Of a stretch of DNA of 64,000 nucleotides, positions 44,166-54,245 are shown piece by piece. Numbering within the stretch: position 1 is the stretch's first letter; each line of letters starts with the position of its first letter. The notes beneath the pieces were generated by a model, which was not told where the DNA came from, did no database searches, and saw nothing but the letters and a program-made list of their open reading frames with translations. The stretch covers positions 124,001-188,000 of the forward strand of contig CANNDZ010000004.1 of the NCBI GenBank assembly GCA_947503575.1. Direction: 5' to 3'. Origin of the DNA: an uncultured Kordiimonas sp. (GTDB taxonomy: Bacteria; Pseudomonadota; Alphaproteobacteria; Sphingomonadales; Kordiimonadaceae). The position numbers and the translations under genes were made by a program.

Positions 44166-44699
44166 ATGATTGTTTTTGACTTGAAATGTGAACTTAACCA
44201 TCAGTTTGAAAGCTGGTTTCGGTCCTCAACTGCTTATCAAGAACAGTGCGATGCCGGGCTTGTTGAATGCCCTTACTGCGGTTCAACATCTATTACAAAA
44301 GCGCTCATGGCCCCAAACGTGGCAACCAAAGGTAACCAGAAACCGGATTTGCCGGCTGCTGCCGTAGTGCCGGCCACCAGGCCTGCTGGGACCGAAGTCG
44401 CTGCCCACATGGGGGCTACAGCGCCGCTGCCGTCTGTTGGTGCCGCATCTTCCCCAAGCCCTGAATTGAAAGCGCTGGCGGAAAAAGCCGCTGCTGCGAT
44501 GGCAAAACTGCAAGCTCACGTGGAAAAAAACTGCGAAAATGTTGGCGATAACTTTGCCGAAGAAGCCCGCAAAATCCACTACGGCGAAGCTGAAGAACGC
44601 GGGATTTACGGCGAAAGCTCGCTGGAAGAAGCCGAAGAACTGCTGGAAGAGGGCATCGACATTATGCCGCTACCCGGCACTCGCCCAACAGACGCTTGA
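44166..44699 (+). CDS. DUF1178 family protein
   Basis: A 177-residue protein opening MIVFDLKCELNHQFESWF with a zinc-ribbon-like CPYCGS at about residue 36, an Ala/Pro-rich linker (about 60-100), and a C-terminal helix NVGDNFAEEARKIHYGEAEERGIYGE. This is the DUF1178 pattern. Function is unknown; the family regularly follows grxC and nitrilase in alphaproteobacteria. Its stop codon lies in the first unit of a short repeat that continues downstream. Confidence 0.88.
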   Translation: MIVFDLKCELNHQFESWFRSSTAYQEQCDAGLVECPYCGSTSITKALMAPNVATKGNQKPDLPAAAVVPATRPAGTEVAAHMGATAPLPSVGAASSPSPELKALAEKAAAAMAKLQAHVEKNCENVGDNFAEEARKIHYGEAEERGIYGESSLEEAEELLEEGIDIMPLPGTRPTDA

Positions 44700-44731
44700 G
44701 CCAACATACGCCTAACCAGACAGACGCTTGA
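44688..44731. repeat. short direct repeat ACAGACGCTTGA at the DUF1178 3' end
   Basis: ACAGACGCTTGA occurs exactly at 44688-44699 and 44720-44731, with a partial relative (CATACGCCTAA) between and another (CCGACGCCTAAA) near 44757-44768. The first copy encodes the last residues and stop of DUF1178. It resembles a decayed tandem repeat of about 16 bp. No function is evident. Confidence 0.5.
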
Positions 44732-44797
44732 CCCCCTACCAAGCGCTTTGCTCCACCGACGCCTAAATTCTGGGCATCAAGCCTCCTGCTTGCGGCC

Positions 44798-45574
44798 TCA
44801 GGCTGTGGTAGCCGCCATTGCATAATTGACTGATGTGTTCCGGCTATCCAGTCGCCATTTTTGACTAAGCGGATTAAACACATACCCGGTTGCGGCACTT
44901 GGTTTCATGTCGTTGTTCGACAAATAGTCCGCCAGTTCATCCGGCTTCAGGAATTTATTCCAGTCATGCGCCCCGACCGGCAACCAGCGCAGCACCCTCT
45001 CGGCACCAATGATGGCAAAAAGATAGGCTTTTGGCGTGCGGTTAATGGTCGACAGCAACATAATGCCACCTGGTTTCATCAAGGCGCGGCAGGCTGCCAA
45101 ATAGGCATTTACATCAGCAACATGTTCCACCACCTCCATATTGACGATAATGTCAAACTGCTCCCCGGCTTCAGCCAGCGCTTCGGCGGTGGTATTTCGG
45201 AAATCAATCTGAAGGTCGCTTTGTGCGGCGTGCAGGCTCGCAGTTTTGATGTTTTTGTCTGAAGCGTCGACCGCTACAACATCTGCACCCAGTCGTGCCA
45301 TTGGTTCAGAAATCAAGCCGCCGCCACAGCCGATATCCAGTAGGCGCAGGCCCTCAAACGGTTTTTTAGCCCCGGCTTCCAGGCCAAAATGCGCTTCAAC
45401 ATTTTGCCGAATGTACATCAATCGGGTCGGGTTGAGCATATGCAGCGGTTTAAACGGGCCCTTTGGGTCCCACCATGTGTCAGCGATGCGGGCGAAGAAC
45501 GCCACTTCGTCTTCGTCAACCGTGTGTCCCTTGGCCATTTGGCCTGCTGTATCCTGGTGTGCTTGGCTGGTCAT
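44798..45574 (-). CDS. ubiG: bifunctional 2-polyprenyl-6-hydroxyphenol methylase / 3-demethylubiquinol 3-O-methyltransferase
   Basis: Performs both O-methylations in ubiquinone synthesis. The core DTWWDPKGPFKPLHMLNPTRL and the SAM motif LLDIGCGGGLISEPMARLGA are diagnostic of UbiG, followed by VNMEVVEHVAD and GGIMLLSTINRTPKAYLFAI. I choose the Met at 45574 (258 aa); the frame is open to 45643 but the extra 23 residues are basic and not conserved. It is divergent from lysC, the standard neighbour. Confidence 0.94.
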   Translation of the reverse strand: MTSQAHQDTAGQMAKGHTVDEDEVAFFARIADTWWDPKGPFKPLHMLNPTRLMYIRQNVEAHFGLEAGAKKPFEGLRLLDIGCGGGLISEPMARLGADVVAVDASDKNIKTASLHAAQSDLQIDFRNTTAEALAEAGEQFDIIVNMEVVEHVADVNAYLAACRALMKPGGIMLLSTINRTPKAYLFAIIGAERVLRWLPVGAHDWNKFLKPDELADYLSNNDMKPSAATGYVFNPLSQKWRLDSRNTSVNYAMAATTA

Positions 45575-45739
45575 CCTGTGAACTATCCATAAATTAGCAA
45601 GTTTATTGCGCGCTCGGTGCTTGCGTGCCTGCGCAGCAGCCATTAAACAGGGCGCGTTCGCCTTCTATACGCGTCTTCACCCCCCTTGGGTCAAGGATTG
45701 CGTCATTATGGCCGAACAAGAATTCAGGACCCGGACACT

Positions 45740-46969
45740 ATGGCACGCATTGTTAAAAAGTTTGGCGGCACGTCTGTAGGAGACATTGACCGCATACAAA
45801 ACGTTGCCCGACGTGTCGCGAAGGCCGTTGGTGAAGGCCATGAAGTTGCGGTTGTTGTATCCGCCATGGCAGGGGTGACCAACCAGCTTATTGGATACTG
45901 CCGGTCTGCTGCTGCATTCCATGATGCGCGTGAATATGACACTGTGGTCGCTGCGGGTGAACAAATCACAGCTGGATTGCTTGCAATTACCTTGCAGGAA
46001 ATGGGTGTTCCGGCCCGGTCGTTTCTGGGGTGGCAAATTCCGCTGCGTACCAACAGCGTGCATGGTGCCGCCCGCATAGAAGATATTGACCCCAGCGTGC
46101 TTGATGCCTGTTTCAAGGAAGGCCGGGTGGCTGTGGTTGCCGGGTTTCAGGGCATCGGGGGCGATAACCGCATCACCACACTGGGGCGTGGTGGCAGCGA
46201 CACATCAGCAGTGGCCCTTGCGGCCGCGGTGTCTGCTGATCGCTGCGATATATACACAGATGTGGACGGTGTTTACACCACCGATCCCCGTATTGTGCCA
46301 AAAGCGCGCAAGCTGGATAAAATCACCTACGAGGAAATGCTGGAAATGGCATCCCTGGGTGCAAAGGTGTTACAAACCCGTTCCGTGGCACTTGCCATGA
46401 AGCACGGTGTGCGCACGCAGGTTTTGTCGTCGTTTGAAGACCTGCCAGGAACCCTTGTTGTAGGGGAGGATGAAATTGTGGAACAGGAAGTAGTCAGCGG
46501 TATTGCTTACTCGCGCGGCGAAGCGAAGGTCACGATTATCGGGCTCAAGGATACGCCAGGTAAGGTGTCTGGTGTTTTTGCACCGCTTGCTAAAAATAAT
46601 GTGAATGTCGACATGATAGTGCAAAGTGCGTCTGAAGATGGCACATCCACTGATGTTACTTTTACCGTACCCGAAGATGACCTGAAAAAAACAGTTCAAA
46701 CCCTTGAAGACAATCGCGGTGAGCTTGGGTTCCGTGACCTGATTTACACCGGCGATGTGGTAAAGGTTTCGGTTGTAGGTGTTGGCATGAGAAGCCATGC
46801 CGGTGTTGCCAGCAAAATGTTCGATACGCTGGCCGAAAAAGGCATCAATATTCAGGTCATTTCTACGTCTGAAATCAAGGTCAGCGTTGTGATTGACACC
46901 GAGTATACCGAGCTTGCAGTGCGGGCACTTCATTCAGCTTACGGCCTTGATCAGGACGACGAAATCTAA
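45740..46969 (+). CDS. lysC: aspartate kinase
   Basis: Phosphorylates aspartate, opening the lysine, threonine and methionine pathways. The 409-residue chain begins MARIVKKFGGTSVGD, has VVSAMAGVTNQLI, GRGGSDTSAVALAAA and two C-terminal ACT domains (about 265-405, with NVNVDMIVQ and NIQVISTSEIKVSV) for feedback control. I start at 45740 because the conserved N-terminus begins there; the open frame extends to 45686. Confidence 0.96.
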   Translation: MARIVKKFGGTSVGDIDRIQNVARRVAKAVGEGHEVAVVVSAMAGVTNQLIGYCRSAAAFHDAREYDTVVAAGEQITAGLLAITLQEMGVPARSFLGWQIPLRTNSVHGAARIEDIDPSVLDACFKEGRVAVVAGFQGIGGDNRITTLGRGGSDTSAVALAAAVSADRCDIYTDVDGVYTTDPRIVPKARKLDKITYEEMLEMASLGAKVLQTRSVALAMKHGVRTQVLSSFEDLPGTLVVGEDEIVEQEVVSGIAYSRGEAKVTIIGLKDTPGKVSGVFAPLAKNNVNVDMIVQSASEDGTSTDVTFTVPEDDLKKTVQTLEDNRGELGFRDLIYTGDVVKVSVVGVGMRSHAGVASKMFDTLAEKGINIQVISTSEIKVSVVIDTEYTELAVRALHSAYGLDQDDEI

Positions 46970-46994
46970 ATAATAAAAGAAAGCGGGGAAGAGC

Positions 46995-48050
46995 ATGGCG
47001 GACATCGATCAGCGCGGCGATGAGCGGGTATTGAACCCTGAAGCGTTTGCGCGCCTTCAGGCTTTGTGGAAACGGGGCACCGATTTTCTGGGCAGCGACT
47101 ATGCGATTTTGGGCGGCGCGATGACGTGGGTGTCTGAACGTAATCTGGTGTCTGCGATTTCAAATGCAGGTGGATTTGGCGTCATCGCGTGCGGCGGTAT
47201 GGATACAAACCTATTATCTGCTGAAATTGAAGCCACCCGCGCCATGACTGACAAGCCGTTTGGCGTGAACCTGATTACGCTCCACCCGGATGTTGAAAAC
47301 CTTATCGCGGTTTGCCGCGACCACAAGGTATCTCATGTTGTGCTGGCCGGCGGGTTGCCCAGCGGTGCTTCCATAGCGGCCATTAAAGACTTCGGCGCGA
47401 AATTAATGTGTTTTGCCCCTACAGCGACATTGGCCAAAAAATTGGTGCGCTCCGGTGTGGACGCCATTATCATCGAAGGGATGGAAGCGGGCGGCCACAT
47501 TGGACCGGTGTCTACCAGTGTGCTTGCACAGGAAATTTTACCCGTTGTTCGGGACGTGCCGGTGTTTGTTGCTGGCGGTATCGGACGTGGTGACGTGATG
47601 GCATCTTATCTTGAAATGGGGGCATCCGGCGCGCAACTTGGTACGCGTTTTGTGGTTGCTGAAGAATGTGTCGCCCATGAAAAATTCAAGAAGGCCTTCA
47701 TTCGCGGCAATGCCCGCGACGCAGTGGCCAGTGTGCAGATTGATCCCCAGTTTCCGGTAATTCCTGTACGGGCACTTAAAAACGAAGGCACCGAAAAATT
47801 CATGGAAAAGCAGCGTGAAGTGGTCGCAAACTTTCACGCAGGCACAGTGAATCAGAATGATGCACAAATGCAGATTGAACAGTTTTGGGGCGGCGCGCTG
47901 CGCCGTGCAGTTGTTGACGGCGACGTTGAAACCGGGTCAGTGATGGCAGGCCAAAGCGTTGGGATGGTAAAGAAAATTGAACCAACCCAGGATATAATCG
48001 ATGAATTGATCGCTCAGGCGGTTGCGTATCTGGATCCAGATCATACATAA
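46995..48050 (+). CDS. nitronate monooxygenase-like flavin enzyme
   Basis: A 351-residue FMN TIM-barrel of the 2-nitropropane dioxygenase family. Recognisable are AISNAGGFGVIACGG, KPFGVNLITLHP, IIEGMEAGGHIGP (with the conserved histidine region), VFVAGGIGRGDVMASYLEMGASGAQLGTRF for phosphate binding. It may oxidise alkyl nitronates or act as another NAD(P)H-dependent flavin oxidoreductase; family annotation is notoriously broad. It lies between lysC and ptsP, as in several alphaproteobacteria. Confidence 0.87.
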   Translation: MADIDQRGDERVLNPEAFARLQALWKRGTDFLGSDYAILGGAMTWVSERNLVSAISNAGGFGVIACGGMDTNLLSAEIEATRAMTDKPFGVNLITLHPDVENLIAVCRDHKVSHVVLAGGLPSGASIAAIKDFGAKLMCFAPTATLAKKLVRSGVDAIIIEGMEAGGHIGPVSTSVLAQEILPVVRDVPVFVAGGIGRGDVMASYLEMGASGAQLGTRFVVAEECVAHEKFKKAFIRGNARDAVASVQIDPQFPVIPVRALKNEGTEKFMEKQREVVANFHAGTVNQNDAQMQIEQFWGGALRRAVVDGDVETGSVMAGQSVGMVKKIEPTQDIIDELIAQAVAYLDPDHT

Positions 48051-48115
48051 CAGTCTGCGATTTTGGTTGGTTCGTCACCGGCGGTACCGCAGGCTTCAAT
48101 CATAAGGGAACACTC

Positions 48116-50377
48116 TTGTCTGACACCGTTAGCCAGCCAAGACTGCTATTGAGACGCCTTCACAGTGTGATGGGCGGCGATGGTGGTGCACAAGAACGGC
48201 TTGATCGTGTTGTGCGGGTTATTGCCCAAAACATGGTTGCCGAGGTGTGTTCGGTTTATCTGGCGCGTGCTGGTGGTGTGCTGGAACTGTTTTCGACCGA
48301 AGGTTTGAAAGAAGAAGCAGTACACCTGACCCGCTTGCAGGTTGGTGAAGGCTTGGTTGGCCTGGTGGCAGAGCGCGGTTTGCCACTTAACCTCTCGGAA
48401 GCGCCAAAGCACCCGCGCTTTGCTTACCGCCCGGAAACCGGGGAAGATATGTACCACAGCTTCCTGGGGGTGCCGATTCTCAGGAATGGCAGAGTATCCG
48501 GTGTTCTGGTTGTTCAGAATGTGGCGGCCCGGCTTTATAGCCCGGAAGAAGTTGAGGCCCTGCAAACCATTGCCATGGTTTTGGCGGAACTGGTGAGTTC
48601 GGGCGAACTGGTTAATATTGATGAGTTGAGCGAAGACGCGACGGCCCTTGGGCAGCCCGTGACCCTGAATGGTTTGCCGCTGGTATCTGGCATTGCTGCT
48701 GGTGTGGCCGTTTTCAGCAAGCCTCAAATTCGCATCACAAAAACAATTGCCGACAGTGTGCGGGAAGAACGCCAGCGATTGGAAGATTCGATTGCGCAAA
48801 TGCGGTTTCAGCTCGAAGAAATGCTGGAACATCCAGATTTGGCGCATGGCGGCGAGCACCGCGAAATTTTGGAGACCTATAAGCTGTTTGCCTATGACCG
48901 TGGCTGGCAGGACAGGATGCGCGAAGTTGTTACATCTGGCCTGACAGCAGAAGCAGCGGTAGAGCGGGTACAGCAGGAAAATCGCGCGCGCATGGCGAAA
49001 ATTCGCGACCCGTACTTGCGCGAACGCATCCTTGATTTTGAAGACCTGGCTGGACGGTTGATCCGCATTATCCAGGGCGGCACAGGCGATGCCCGCCAGG
49101 AATTGACGGAAGACAGTGTTTTGGTCGCGCGGTCTGTTGGTCCTGCAGAGTTAATGGATTTTGACCGCAAGTTTCTGAAAGCTGTGATTTTGGAGGAAGG
49201 GTCTTCCACGGCACACGTAACAATCATTGCCCGTGCGATGGGCATTCCGGTGATAGGGCAAATCCCCGATTTGCTGAGCCACGTTGAGCCGGGCGATGAG
49301 ATCGTCGTTGATACCGCACATGACCATGTTTATGTGCGCCCTAATGATGAGGTCATGGACAGCTATCGCGAAGCGGTTGCTGTGCAGGAAGAACTGTTCG
49401 CTGAATATGAAGCAGAACGGGATTTGCCTGTTGAAACGTTGGACGGTGAGCGGGTCGACCTGTTGATGAATGCTGGTTTGCTTGCTGATCTGCCGAGTCT
49501 TGAGACAACAGGTGCGGAAGGCATCGGCCTTTTCAGGACAGAATTCCAGTTTATGGTGTCGCCGGCGTTGCCGCGCGTTGATGAGCAGACAAAAGTCTAT
49601 TCGGCTGTGTTGGACGCAGCGGGGGACAAACCTGTGGTGTTCCGTACGCTCGATATTGGCGGCGACAAGCCTGTGCCGTTCCTGCCGCGTGAGCCCGAGG
49701 AAAACCCGGCCATGGGCTGGCGCGCCATTCGTGTGGCGCTGGAGCGGCCTGCGCTTTTGCGGTATCAGCTGCGGGCCCTTTTGTATGCGGCGGCGGGCCG
49801 TGACCTGCATGTGATGTTCCCCATGATTGCCGAGGTTGCCGAGCTGAGGAAATGCAAAGCCATCCTGCAAAAAGAGCTGGAGCGGTTGGATAAATTTGGC
49901 AAGGAACGCCCCAAAAACATTCAGGTTGGCTGTATGTTTGAGGTGCCTTCGCTGAGTTGGCAGCTTGATAGCTTGTTGAAAGAAATAGATTTTTTGTCGA
50001 TTGGCACCAATGACCTGATGCAGTTTTTCTTTGCCTGTGATCGGTCGAACCCGAAGCTTGCGGATCGTTATGATTTGCTGGCGCCGTCTGTTCTTTCGTT
50101 CTTGCGGATGATTATTTCTGCGTGTCATGAAGCCAATGTGCCTGTGACATTGTGTGGCGAAATGGGGGGGCGTGCGATTGAGGCGATGGCGCTTGTGGCG
50201 CTTGGGTTGAAGAAAATATCGGTGTCGCCGTCATCGGTTGGTACTGTCAAACGGCTGTTGCGGTCGGTTGACATGAACCAGTTGCGGGCGTTTTTGGTGG
50301 AGCACATACAGTCTCCGGAACACTCAGTTCGGGATAGCCTGATACTGTTTGCCCGGGACCACTCAATTAAGGTCTGA
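48116..50377 (+). CDS. ptsP: phosphoenolpyruvate-protein phosphotransferase PtsP (EI-Ntr)
   Basis: First component of the nitrogen-related PTS. In 753 residues it has an N-terminal GAF domain (about 20-165, with GEGLVGLVAERGLPLNLSEAPKHPRF), the phospho-His swivelling domain with H367 in EGSSTAHVTIIARAMGIPVIG, and the PEP-binding barrel with GIGLFRTEFQFM, FRTLDIGGDKP and the catalytic cysteine in VTLCGEMGGRA. Start is TTG at 48116 with TAAGGGA before it. No HPr or EIIA-Ntr lies in the window. Confidence 0.95.
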   Translation: MSDTVSQPRLLLRRLHSVMGGDGGAQERLDRVVRVIAQNMVAEVCSVYLARAGGVLELFSTEGLKEEAVHLTRLQVGEGLVGLVAERGLPLNLSEAPKHPRFAYRPETGEDMYHSFLGVPILRNGRVSGVLVVQNVAARLYSPEEVEALQTIAMVLAELVSSGELVNIDELSEDATALGQPVTLNGLPLVSGIAAGVAVFSKPQIRITKTIADSVREERQRLEDSIAQMRFQLEEMLEHPDLAHGGEHREILETYKLFAYDRGWQDRMREVVTSGLTAEAAVERVQQENRARMAKIRDPYLRERILDFEDLAGRLIRIIQGGTGDARQELTEDSVLVARSVGPAELMDFDRKFLKAVILEEGSSTAHVTIIARAMGIPVIGQIPDLLSHVEPGDEIVVDTAHDHVYVRPNDEVMDSYREAVAVQEELFAEYEAERDLPVETLDGERVDLLMNAGLLADLPSLETTGAEGIGLFRTEFQFMVSPALPRVDEQTKVYSAVLDAAGDKPVVFRTLDIGGDKPVPFLPREPEENPAMGWRAIRVALERPALLRYQLRALLYAAAGRDLHVMFPMIAEVAELRKCKAILQKELERLDKFGKERPKNIQVGCMFEVPSLSWQLDSLLKEIDFLSIGTNDLMQFFFACDRSNPKLADRYDLLAPSVLSFLRMIISACHEANVPVTLCGEMGGRAIEAMALVALGLKKISVSPSSVGTVKRLLRSVDMNQLRAFLVEHIQSPEHSVRDSLILFARDHSIKV

Positions 50378-50643
50378 TTCAAAATTCCTGAGTGTTTTTC
50401 GGCGGTTCTGGCAATGATGCGACAATTTTTCCCTTGAAAAATTAGTTAAAATTGACACTATTGATTAAGCGTTTTTTGACTGGTGGGGACTATTGTCAGA
50501 AACGCACCGATGATCTTTCCGCTTGTTGTGTCAGATTATCAGATGGTCTCGGCGCCAGTGGGTAGCTACAACCGGGACTTAAATAGTAGGGAAGCAGGTG
50601 ACAAGGCTGAATGGTCTGCGGCTGATTTTCTTGGGGACGGACA
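50378..50643 (+). promoter_or_regulatory. ptsP-rodZ intergenic region
   Basis: A perfect 8-bp hairpin AATTTTTC-CCTT-GAAAAATT sits at 50424-50443, weak because it is AT-only but possibly involved in ptsP transcript ending. A perfect -35 hexamer TTGACA follows at 50452-50457 and a second TTGACT at 50476-50481; neither has a good -10 at normal spacing. An open frame at 50483-50719 overlaps the rodZ-like start and is not credible. Confidence 0.35.
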
Positions 50644-51678
50644 ATGGCTGATAAGGCCGAAACAAACATTGCCGCTGTTGCGGACCTGTTGCGTACACAG
50701 CGTGAAAAGCAAAAGCTGACGCTGGAAGCTGTGTCGCGCGATATTTGCGTGCGCAGTTGCTTCTTGTCCGCGATGGAAGACGGGCGGTACGGTGACTTGC
50801 CGGAACTGACGTTTGCCCTTGGCTTTGTGAAAGCTTATGCCAAGGCACTTAGGCTTGACCCTGCCGATATTGCGGCGCGGTTTAAAACTGAATATCTGGA
50901 AGCCATTAATACGGAAGAAGCCCCGACACCAAGCGCTGCGGCCCTGAGTGTTCACAATCCAAAAGCGCAGATCACTTACACAGTTAACACTCGCCCAAAG
51001 AGAAGCTGGCCAGCGTGGCTTTCGCCCGTTGTTGGTTTGGTAGGTGCCGGACTTTCCTGGATGTGGATTGGCTCCAGCAGTGTGGGCGTGGTCTCCACGG
51101 CGGCTGTTGATCAGCAAACCGAAGTCAGGATTTTGGCGGCGCTCGCTGAAATACCCAGCGCGTCAGATGTGCCCGAAGGTACACTGGTCAGCGGCATGGT
51201 AGACGCTGTATCGCCCTCAGAGCAAAGCTCTGAAGAGCGAACTGCAGGAGACTTAACCGTCGGGTCGCTAACCGTAGCAGATGACCAATTGGATAATGCA
51301 GAAACAGCATCGTTTTTCACACCTCCGTTTACACCGGCAGCGAATGCTTCTGCGCCCGTTCAATCCGGCACAGCGACACAGTCGATTACCCTTGAAGCAT
51401 CCGAAGACAGCTGGATCCAGTTGACCTATACGGATGGCACAGAATTATGGTCTGGTGTTTTACGCGCCGGCCAGACGTATCGCCCGGAGCTGGTTGGTGA
51501 TGTGTTCCTAACCACCAGCAACGCGGGCGGTATTACGCTGCACCAATATGGTGAAACCCGTGGCCCGCTTGGACAGCGCGGTGATATGATTGAAAGCCTT
51601 GCGCTTGACGGGTCTGCGTTCACGAGGCCCCGGCAGGCTGGTTCCACCGTTTCTACCGCTGGGTCAGCTGGCGAATAA
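50644..51678 (+). CDS. RodZ-like protein: Cro/HTH domain, membrane helix, DUF4115
   Basis: A bitopic cell-shape-type protein of 344 residues. The N-terminal HTH_25 domain covers about 9-78 (LRTQREKQKLTLEAVSRDI...SAMEDGRYGDLPELTFALGFVKAYAKALRLD). One transmembrane helix follows at about 120-140 (WPAWLSPVVGLVGAGLSWMWI), then a flexible Ser/Thr/Ala-rich region and a periplasmic DUF4115 domain (about 240-320: LEASEDSWIQLTYTDGTELWSGVLRAGQTY). RodZ links MreB to the elongasome. Position before ispG and hisS is usual for rodZ. Confidence 0.88.
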   Translation: MADKAETNIAAVADLLRTQREKQKLTLEAVSRDICVRSCFLSAMEDGRYGDLPELTFALGFVKAYAKALRLDPADIAARFKTEYLEAINTEEAPTPSAAALSVHNPKAQITYTVNTRPKRSWPAWLSPVVGLVGAGLSWMWIGSSSVGVVSTAAVDQQTEVRILAALAEIPSASDVPEGTLVSGMVDAVSPSEQSSEERTAGDLTVGSLTVADDQLDNAETASFFTPPFTPAANASAPVQSGTATQSITLEASEDSWIQLTYTDGTELWSGVLRAGQTYRPELVGDVFLTTSNAGGITLHQYGETRGPLGQRGDMIESLALDGSAFTRPRQAGSTVSTAGSAGE

Positions 51679-51809
51679 ACCTCACTTCCATCGTCTTTTA
51701 AATGTGGGTGCTGGGCCTTGTGCGCGGCACTTCTTTGCTTTTCCTGTCGTTAACACTGATGTATAAAGCCGTAAGTGCTGATTTAACGGTGAAAAAGGCA
51801 GAGTAGGAC

Positions 51810-52946
51810 ATGAGTATTCGTCCATGGCGAGATATAATCAGACGTAAATCACGCCAAATTATGGTGGGGTCGGTGCCGGTAGGCGGTGATGCGCCCATTA
51901 CAGTGCAAACCATGACCAACACGCTGACATCGGATGCGCCTGCCACCATCAAGCAGATACAGGCGGCCGCTGAAGCAGGGGCTGATATTGTGCGGGTGTC
52001 TTGCCCGGACGAAGCCTCCACTGCTGCGATGCCAGAAATTTGCCGTGAAGTTAGCGTGCCTGTCGTTGCTGACATTCATTTCCATTACAAGCGTGCGCTG
52101 GAGGCGGCGGATGCCGGCGCAGCCTGCCTGCGGATCAACCCCGGTAACATCGGGTCCGAAGAGCGGGTTAAGGAAGTTGTGCGCGCTGCAAAGGCTAATG
52201 GCTGCTCGATGCGAATTGGTGTTAATGCGGGTTCGCTTGAAAAACACTTGCTTGAGAAATACGCTGAACCATGCCCGGAGGCGCTGGTTGAAAGTGCTCT
52301 TGAGCACGCGCGTATCCTGGAAGACAACGACTTCACCAATTTCAAAATCAGCGTAAAAGCATCGGACGTGTTTTTGGCTGTTGCGGCTTATCACGGTCTT
52401 GCCGACGCCTGTGATTATCCCCTGCATCTTGGCATTACGGAAGCGGGTGCCCTGCGCGGTGGTACGGTAAAATCATCCATTGGTTTGGGCGCTCTGTTGT
52501 GGGCTGGTATTGGCGATACGGTGCGCGTGTCGCTGTCTGCTGACCCTGTTGAAGAAGTGAAGGTCGGCTTTGATATCCTCAAGTCTTTGGGTCTTCGACA
52601 CAGGGGTGTTCGTATCGTGTCGTGCCCGTCATGTGCGCGTCAGGCATTCCCGGTTATCAAAACCGTTGAAACACTGGAAGAACGCCTCGCTCATATTCAT
52701 ACGCCCCTCAGCTTGTCGATTATCGGGTGCGTTGTAAACGGCCCCGGCGAGGCCCGTGAAACAGACATCGGCTTAACCGGCGGTGGCAATGGCAATCACA
52801 TGGTGTATCTGTCGGGGATGACGGACCATAAAATCGACGATGATAAACTTGTTGATCATATTGTTGACCTGGTGGAAGCCAAAGCTGCCGAAATGGACGC
52901 TCAGGAAGCTGCCGCAAAAATAGCCGACGCCACCGCAGCCAGTTAG
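51810..52946 (+). CDS. ispG: (E)-4-hydroxy-3-methylbut-2-enyl-diphosphate synthase
   Basis: Iron-sulfur enzyme of the MEP isoprenoid pathway, 378 residues. The [4Fe-4S] ligands lie in CPSCARQAF (two cysteines) and [12 protein letters not shown] (third cysteine plus the catalytic-site glutamate). N-terminal markers are [20 protein letters not shown] and [12 protein letters not shown]. It makes HMBPP from MEcPP, so this organism uses the non-mevalonate route. It follows the rodZ-like gene and precedes hisS by 21 bp. Confidence 0.96.
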   Translation: MSIRPWRDIIRRKSRQIMVGSVPVGGDAPITVQTMTNTLTSDAPATIKQIQAAAEAGADIVRVSCPDEASTAAMPEICREVSVPVVADIHFHYKRALEAADAGAACLRINPGNIGSEERVKEVVRAAKANGCSMRIGVNAGSLEKHLLEKYAEPCPEALVESALEHARILEDNDFTNFKISVKASDVFLAVAAYHGLADACDYPLHLGITEAGALRGGTVKSSIGLGALLWAGIGDTVRVSLSADPVEEVKVGFDILKSLGLRHRGVRIVSCPSCARQAFPVIKTVETLEERLAHIHTPLSLSIIGCVVNGPGEARETDIGLTGGGNGNHMVYLSGMTDHKIDDDKLVDHIVDLVEAKAAEMDAQEAAAKIADATAAS

Positions 52947-52967
52947 CAAAATCAAGGAAATCTATCT

Positions 52968-54245
52968 GTGTCCAAACTGCAGCCTGCGCGGGGCACGCGT
53001 GACATCTATGGTGATGAAGCCCGACACATGCGGGCAGTGGTCGATGCGTTCCAGCGCGTCGGCTTGTCTTATGGTTTTGAGGAACTGGCTACACCCATTT
53101 TTGAATTTACAGAGGTGTATAAACGCCCGCTTGGTGAAACGTCTGACATCGTTTCCAAGGAAATGTACAGCTTCGAAAGCTCTGCGCGCGAAGCGGGTGA
53201 CAAGGAACCTGAAGAGCTGACCTTGCGGCCTGAGTTTACCGCAGGTGTTTGCCGTGCGTTTATATCGAACGGGATGCAGCAAAACCTGCCATGCCGATTT
53301 ATGAGTTGGGGACCGGCTTTTCGGCGCGAGCGCCCCCAAAAAGGCCGGTATCGACAATTTCATCAGATTAATGCCGAACTGTTAGGCCAGGATAGCCCGG
53401 AAGCAGACGTGGATATGATCGCTATGGCCTGGCGTTTGCTGAACGACCTGGGTCTTGGCGACAAAGTCATTTTGCATCTGAACTCGCTGGGGGACCAGGA
53501 CAGTCGTGCGGCGTACCGCGCTGATCTGGTGGCCTATTTGTCAAACCATAAGGCTGATTTGTCAGAGGACAGCCTGCGCCGCCTGGACAGCAATCCGCTG
53601 CGCATCCTCGATAGCAAAGACGAAAAAGACCGCACCATTGTTGCAGGCGCGCCTGCGATGTCTGCGTCCATGAACGAAGCATCGAAACAGTTTTTCGCGG
53701 CCGTAAAGGCCGGGCTGGATGCTATTGGTGTTCCGTACCACCATGATGAACGGCTGGTAAGGGGCATGGATTATTATTGTCACACCGCTTTTGAATTCAT
53801 CACGACCGAACTTGGTGCCCAAGGTACCGTTCTTGCCGGTGGTCGCTATGATGGGTTGATCGAACAATTGGGCGGCCCCCCAACTCCGGGCATTGGCTGG
53901 GCTGGTGGCATTGAGCGGCTTGCTATGTTGTCGGCGACTGGCAGCCAACCAACGCCGCCTGTTATTTTAATGCCGATGGGTGAACAGGCGACATTGAAAG
54001 CGTTCGATATTGCAGAAAGCCTGCGGTCCGCTGGCATAAGCGTCGTCGCTGACCGTTCGGGTAACCTGAAAAAACGCCTTAACCGCGCCAACAAGTCCGG
54101 TGCAAAGTTTGCCGTTATCCTTGGCGATAATGAACTGGCAGCAGGGCAGGCAGCTGTGAAAAACCTGGAAGCAGGCACGCAGAATGATGTCGCGTTTGAT
54201 GCGCTGGTAAGAGCGATTAGCGGCAGCGCGGGAGACGCGTCATGA
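52968..54245 (+). CDS. hisS: histidyl-tRNA synthetase
   Basis: Class II synthetase charging tRNA-His, 425 residues. Motif 1 lies near [26 protein letters not shown]; motif 2 as [15 protein letters not shown]...[20 protein letters not shown]; histidine-A motif as [15 protein letters not shown]; motif 3 near [16 protein letters not shown]-terminal anticodon-binding domain follows. Start is GTG at 52968 with AAGGAAA upstream. Its stop overlaps the prfA start (ATGA). Confidence 0.96.
   Translation: MSKLQPARGTRDIYGDEARHMRAVVDAFQRVGLSYGFEELATPIFEFTEVYKRPLGETSDIVSKEMYSFESSAREAGDKEPEELTLRPEFTAGVCRAFISNGMQQNLPCRFMSWGPAFRRERPQKGRYRQFHQINAELLGQDSPEADVDMIAMAWRLLNDLGLGDKVILHLNSLGDQDSRAAYRADLVAYLSNHKADLSEDSLRRLDSNPLRILDSKDEKDRTIVAGAPAMSASMNEASKQFFAAVKAGLDAIGVPYHHDERLVRGMDYYCHTAFEFITTELGAQGTVLAGGRYDGLIEQLGGPPTPGIGWAGGIERLAMLSATGSQPTPPVILMPMGEQATLKAFDIAESLRSAGISVVADRSGNLKKRLNRANKSGAKFAVILGDNELAAGQAAVKNLEAGTQNDVAFDALVRAISGSAGDAS

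Noticed and set aside
49151-50128. 325-codon minus-strand frame within ptsP
   Set aside because: Antisense shadow of a conserved gene; sequence lacks domains and is rich in Arg, Gln and His.
50483-50719. 78-codon open frame before rodZ
   Set aside because: It overlaps the rodZ-like gene out of frame and lacks a ribosome-binding site.
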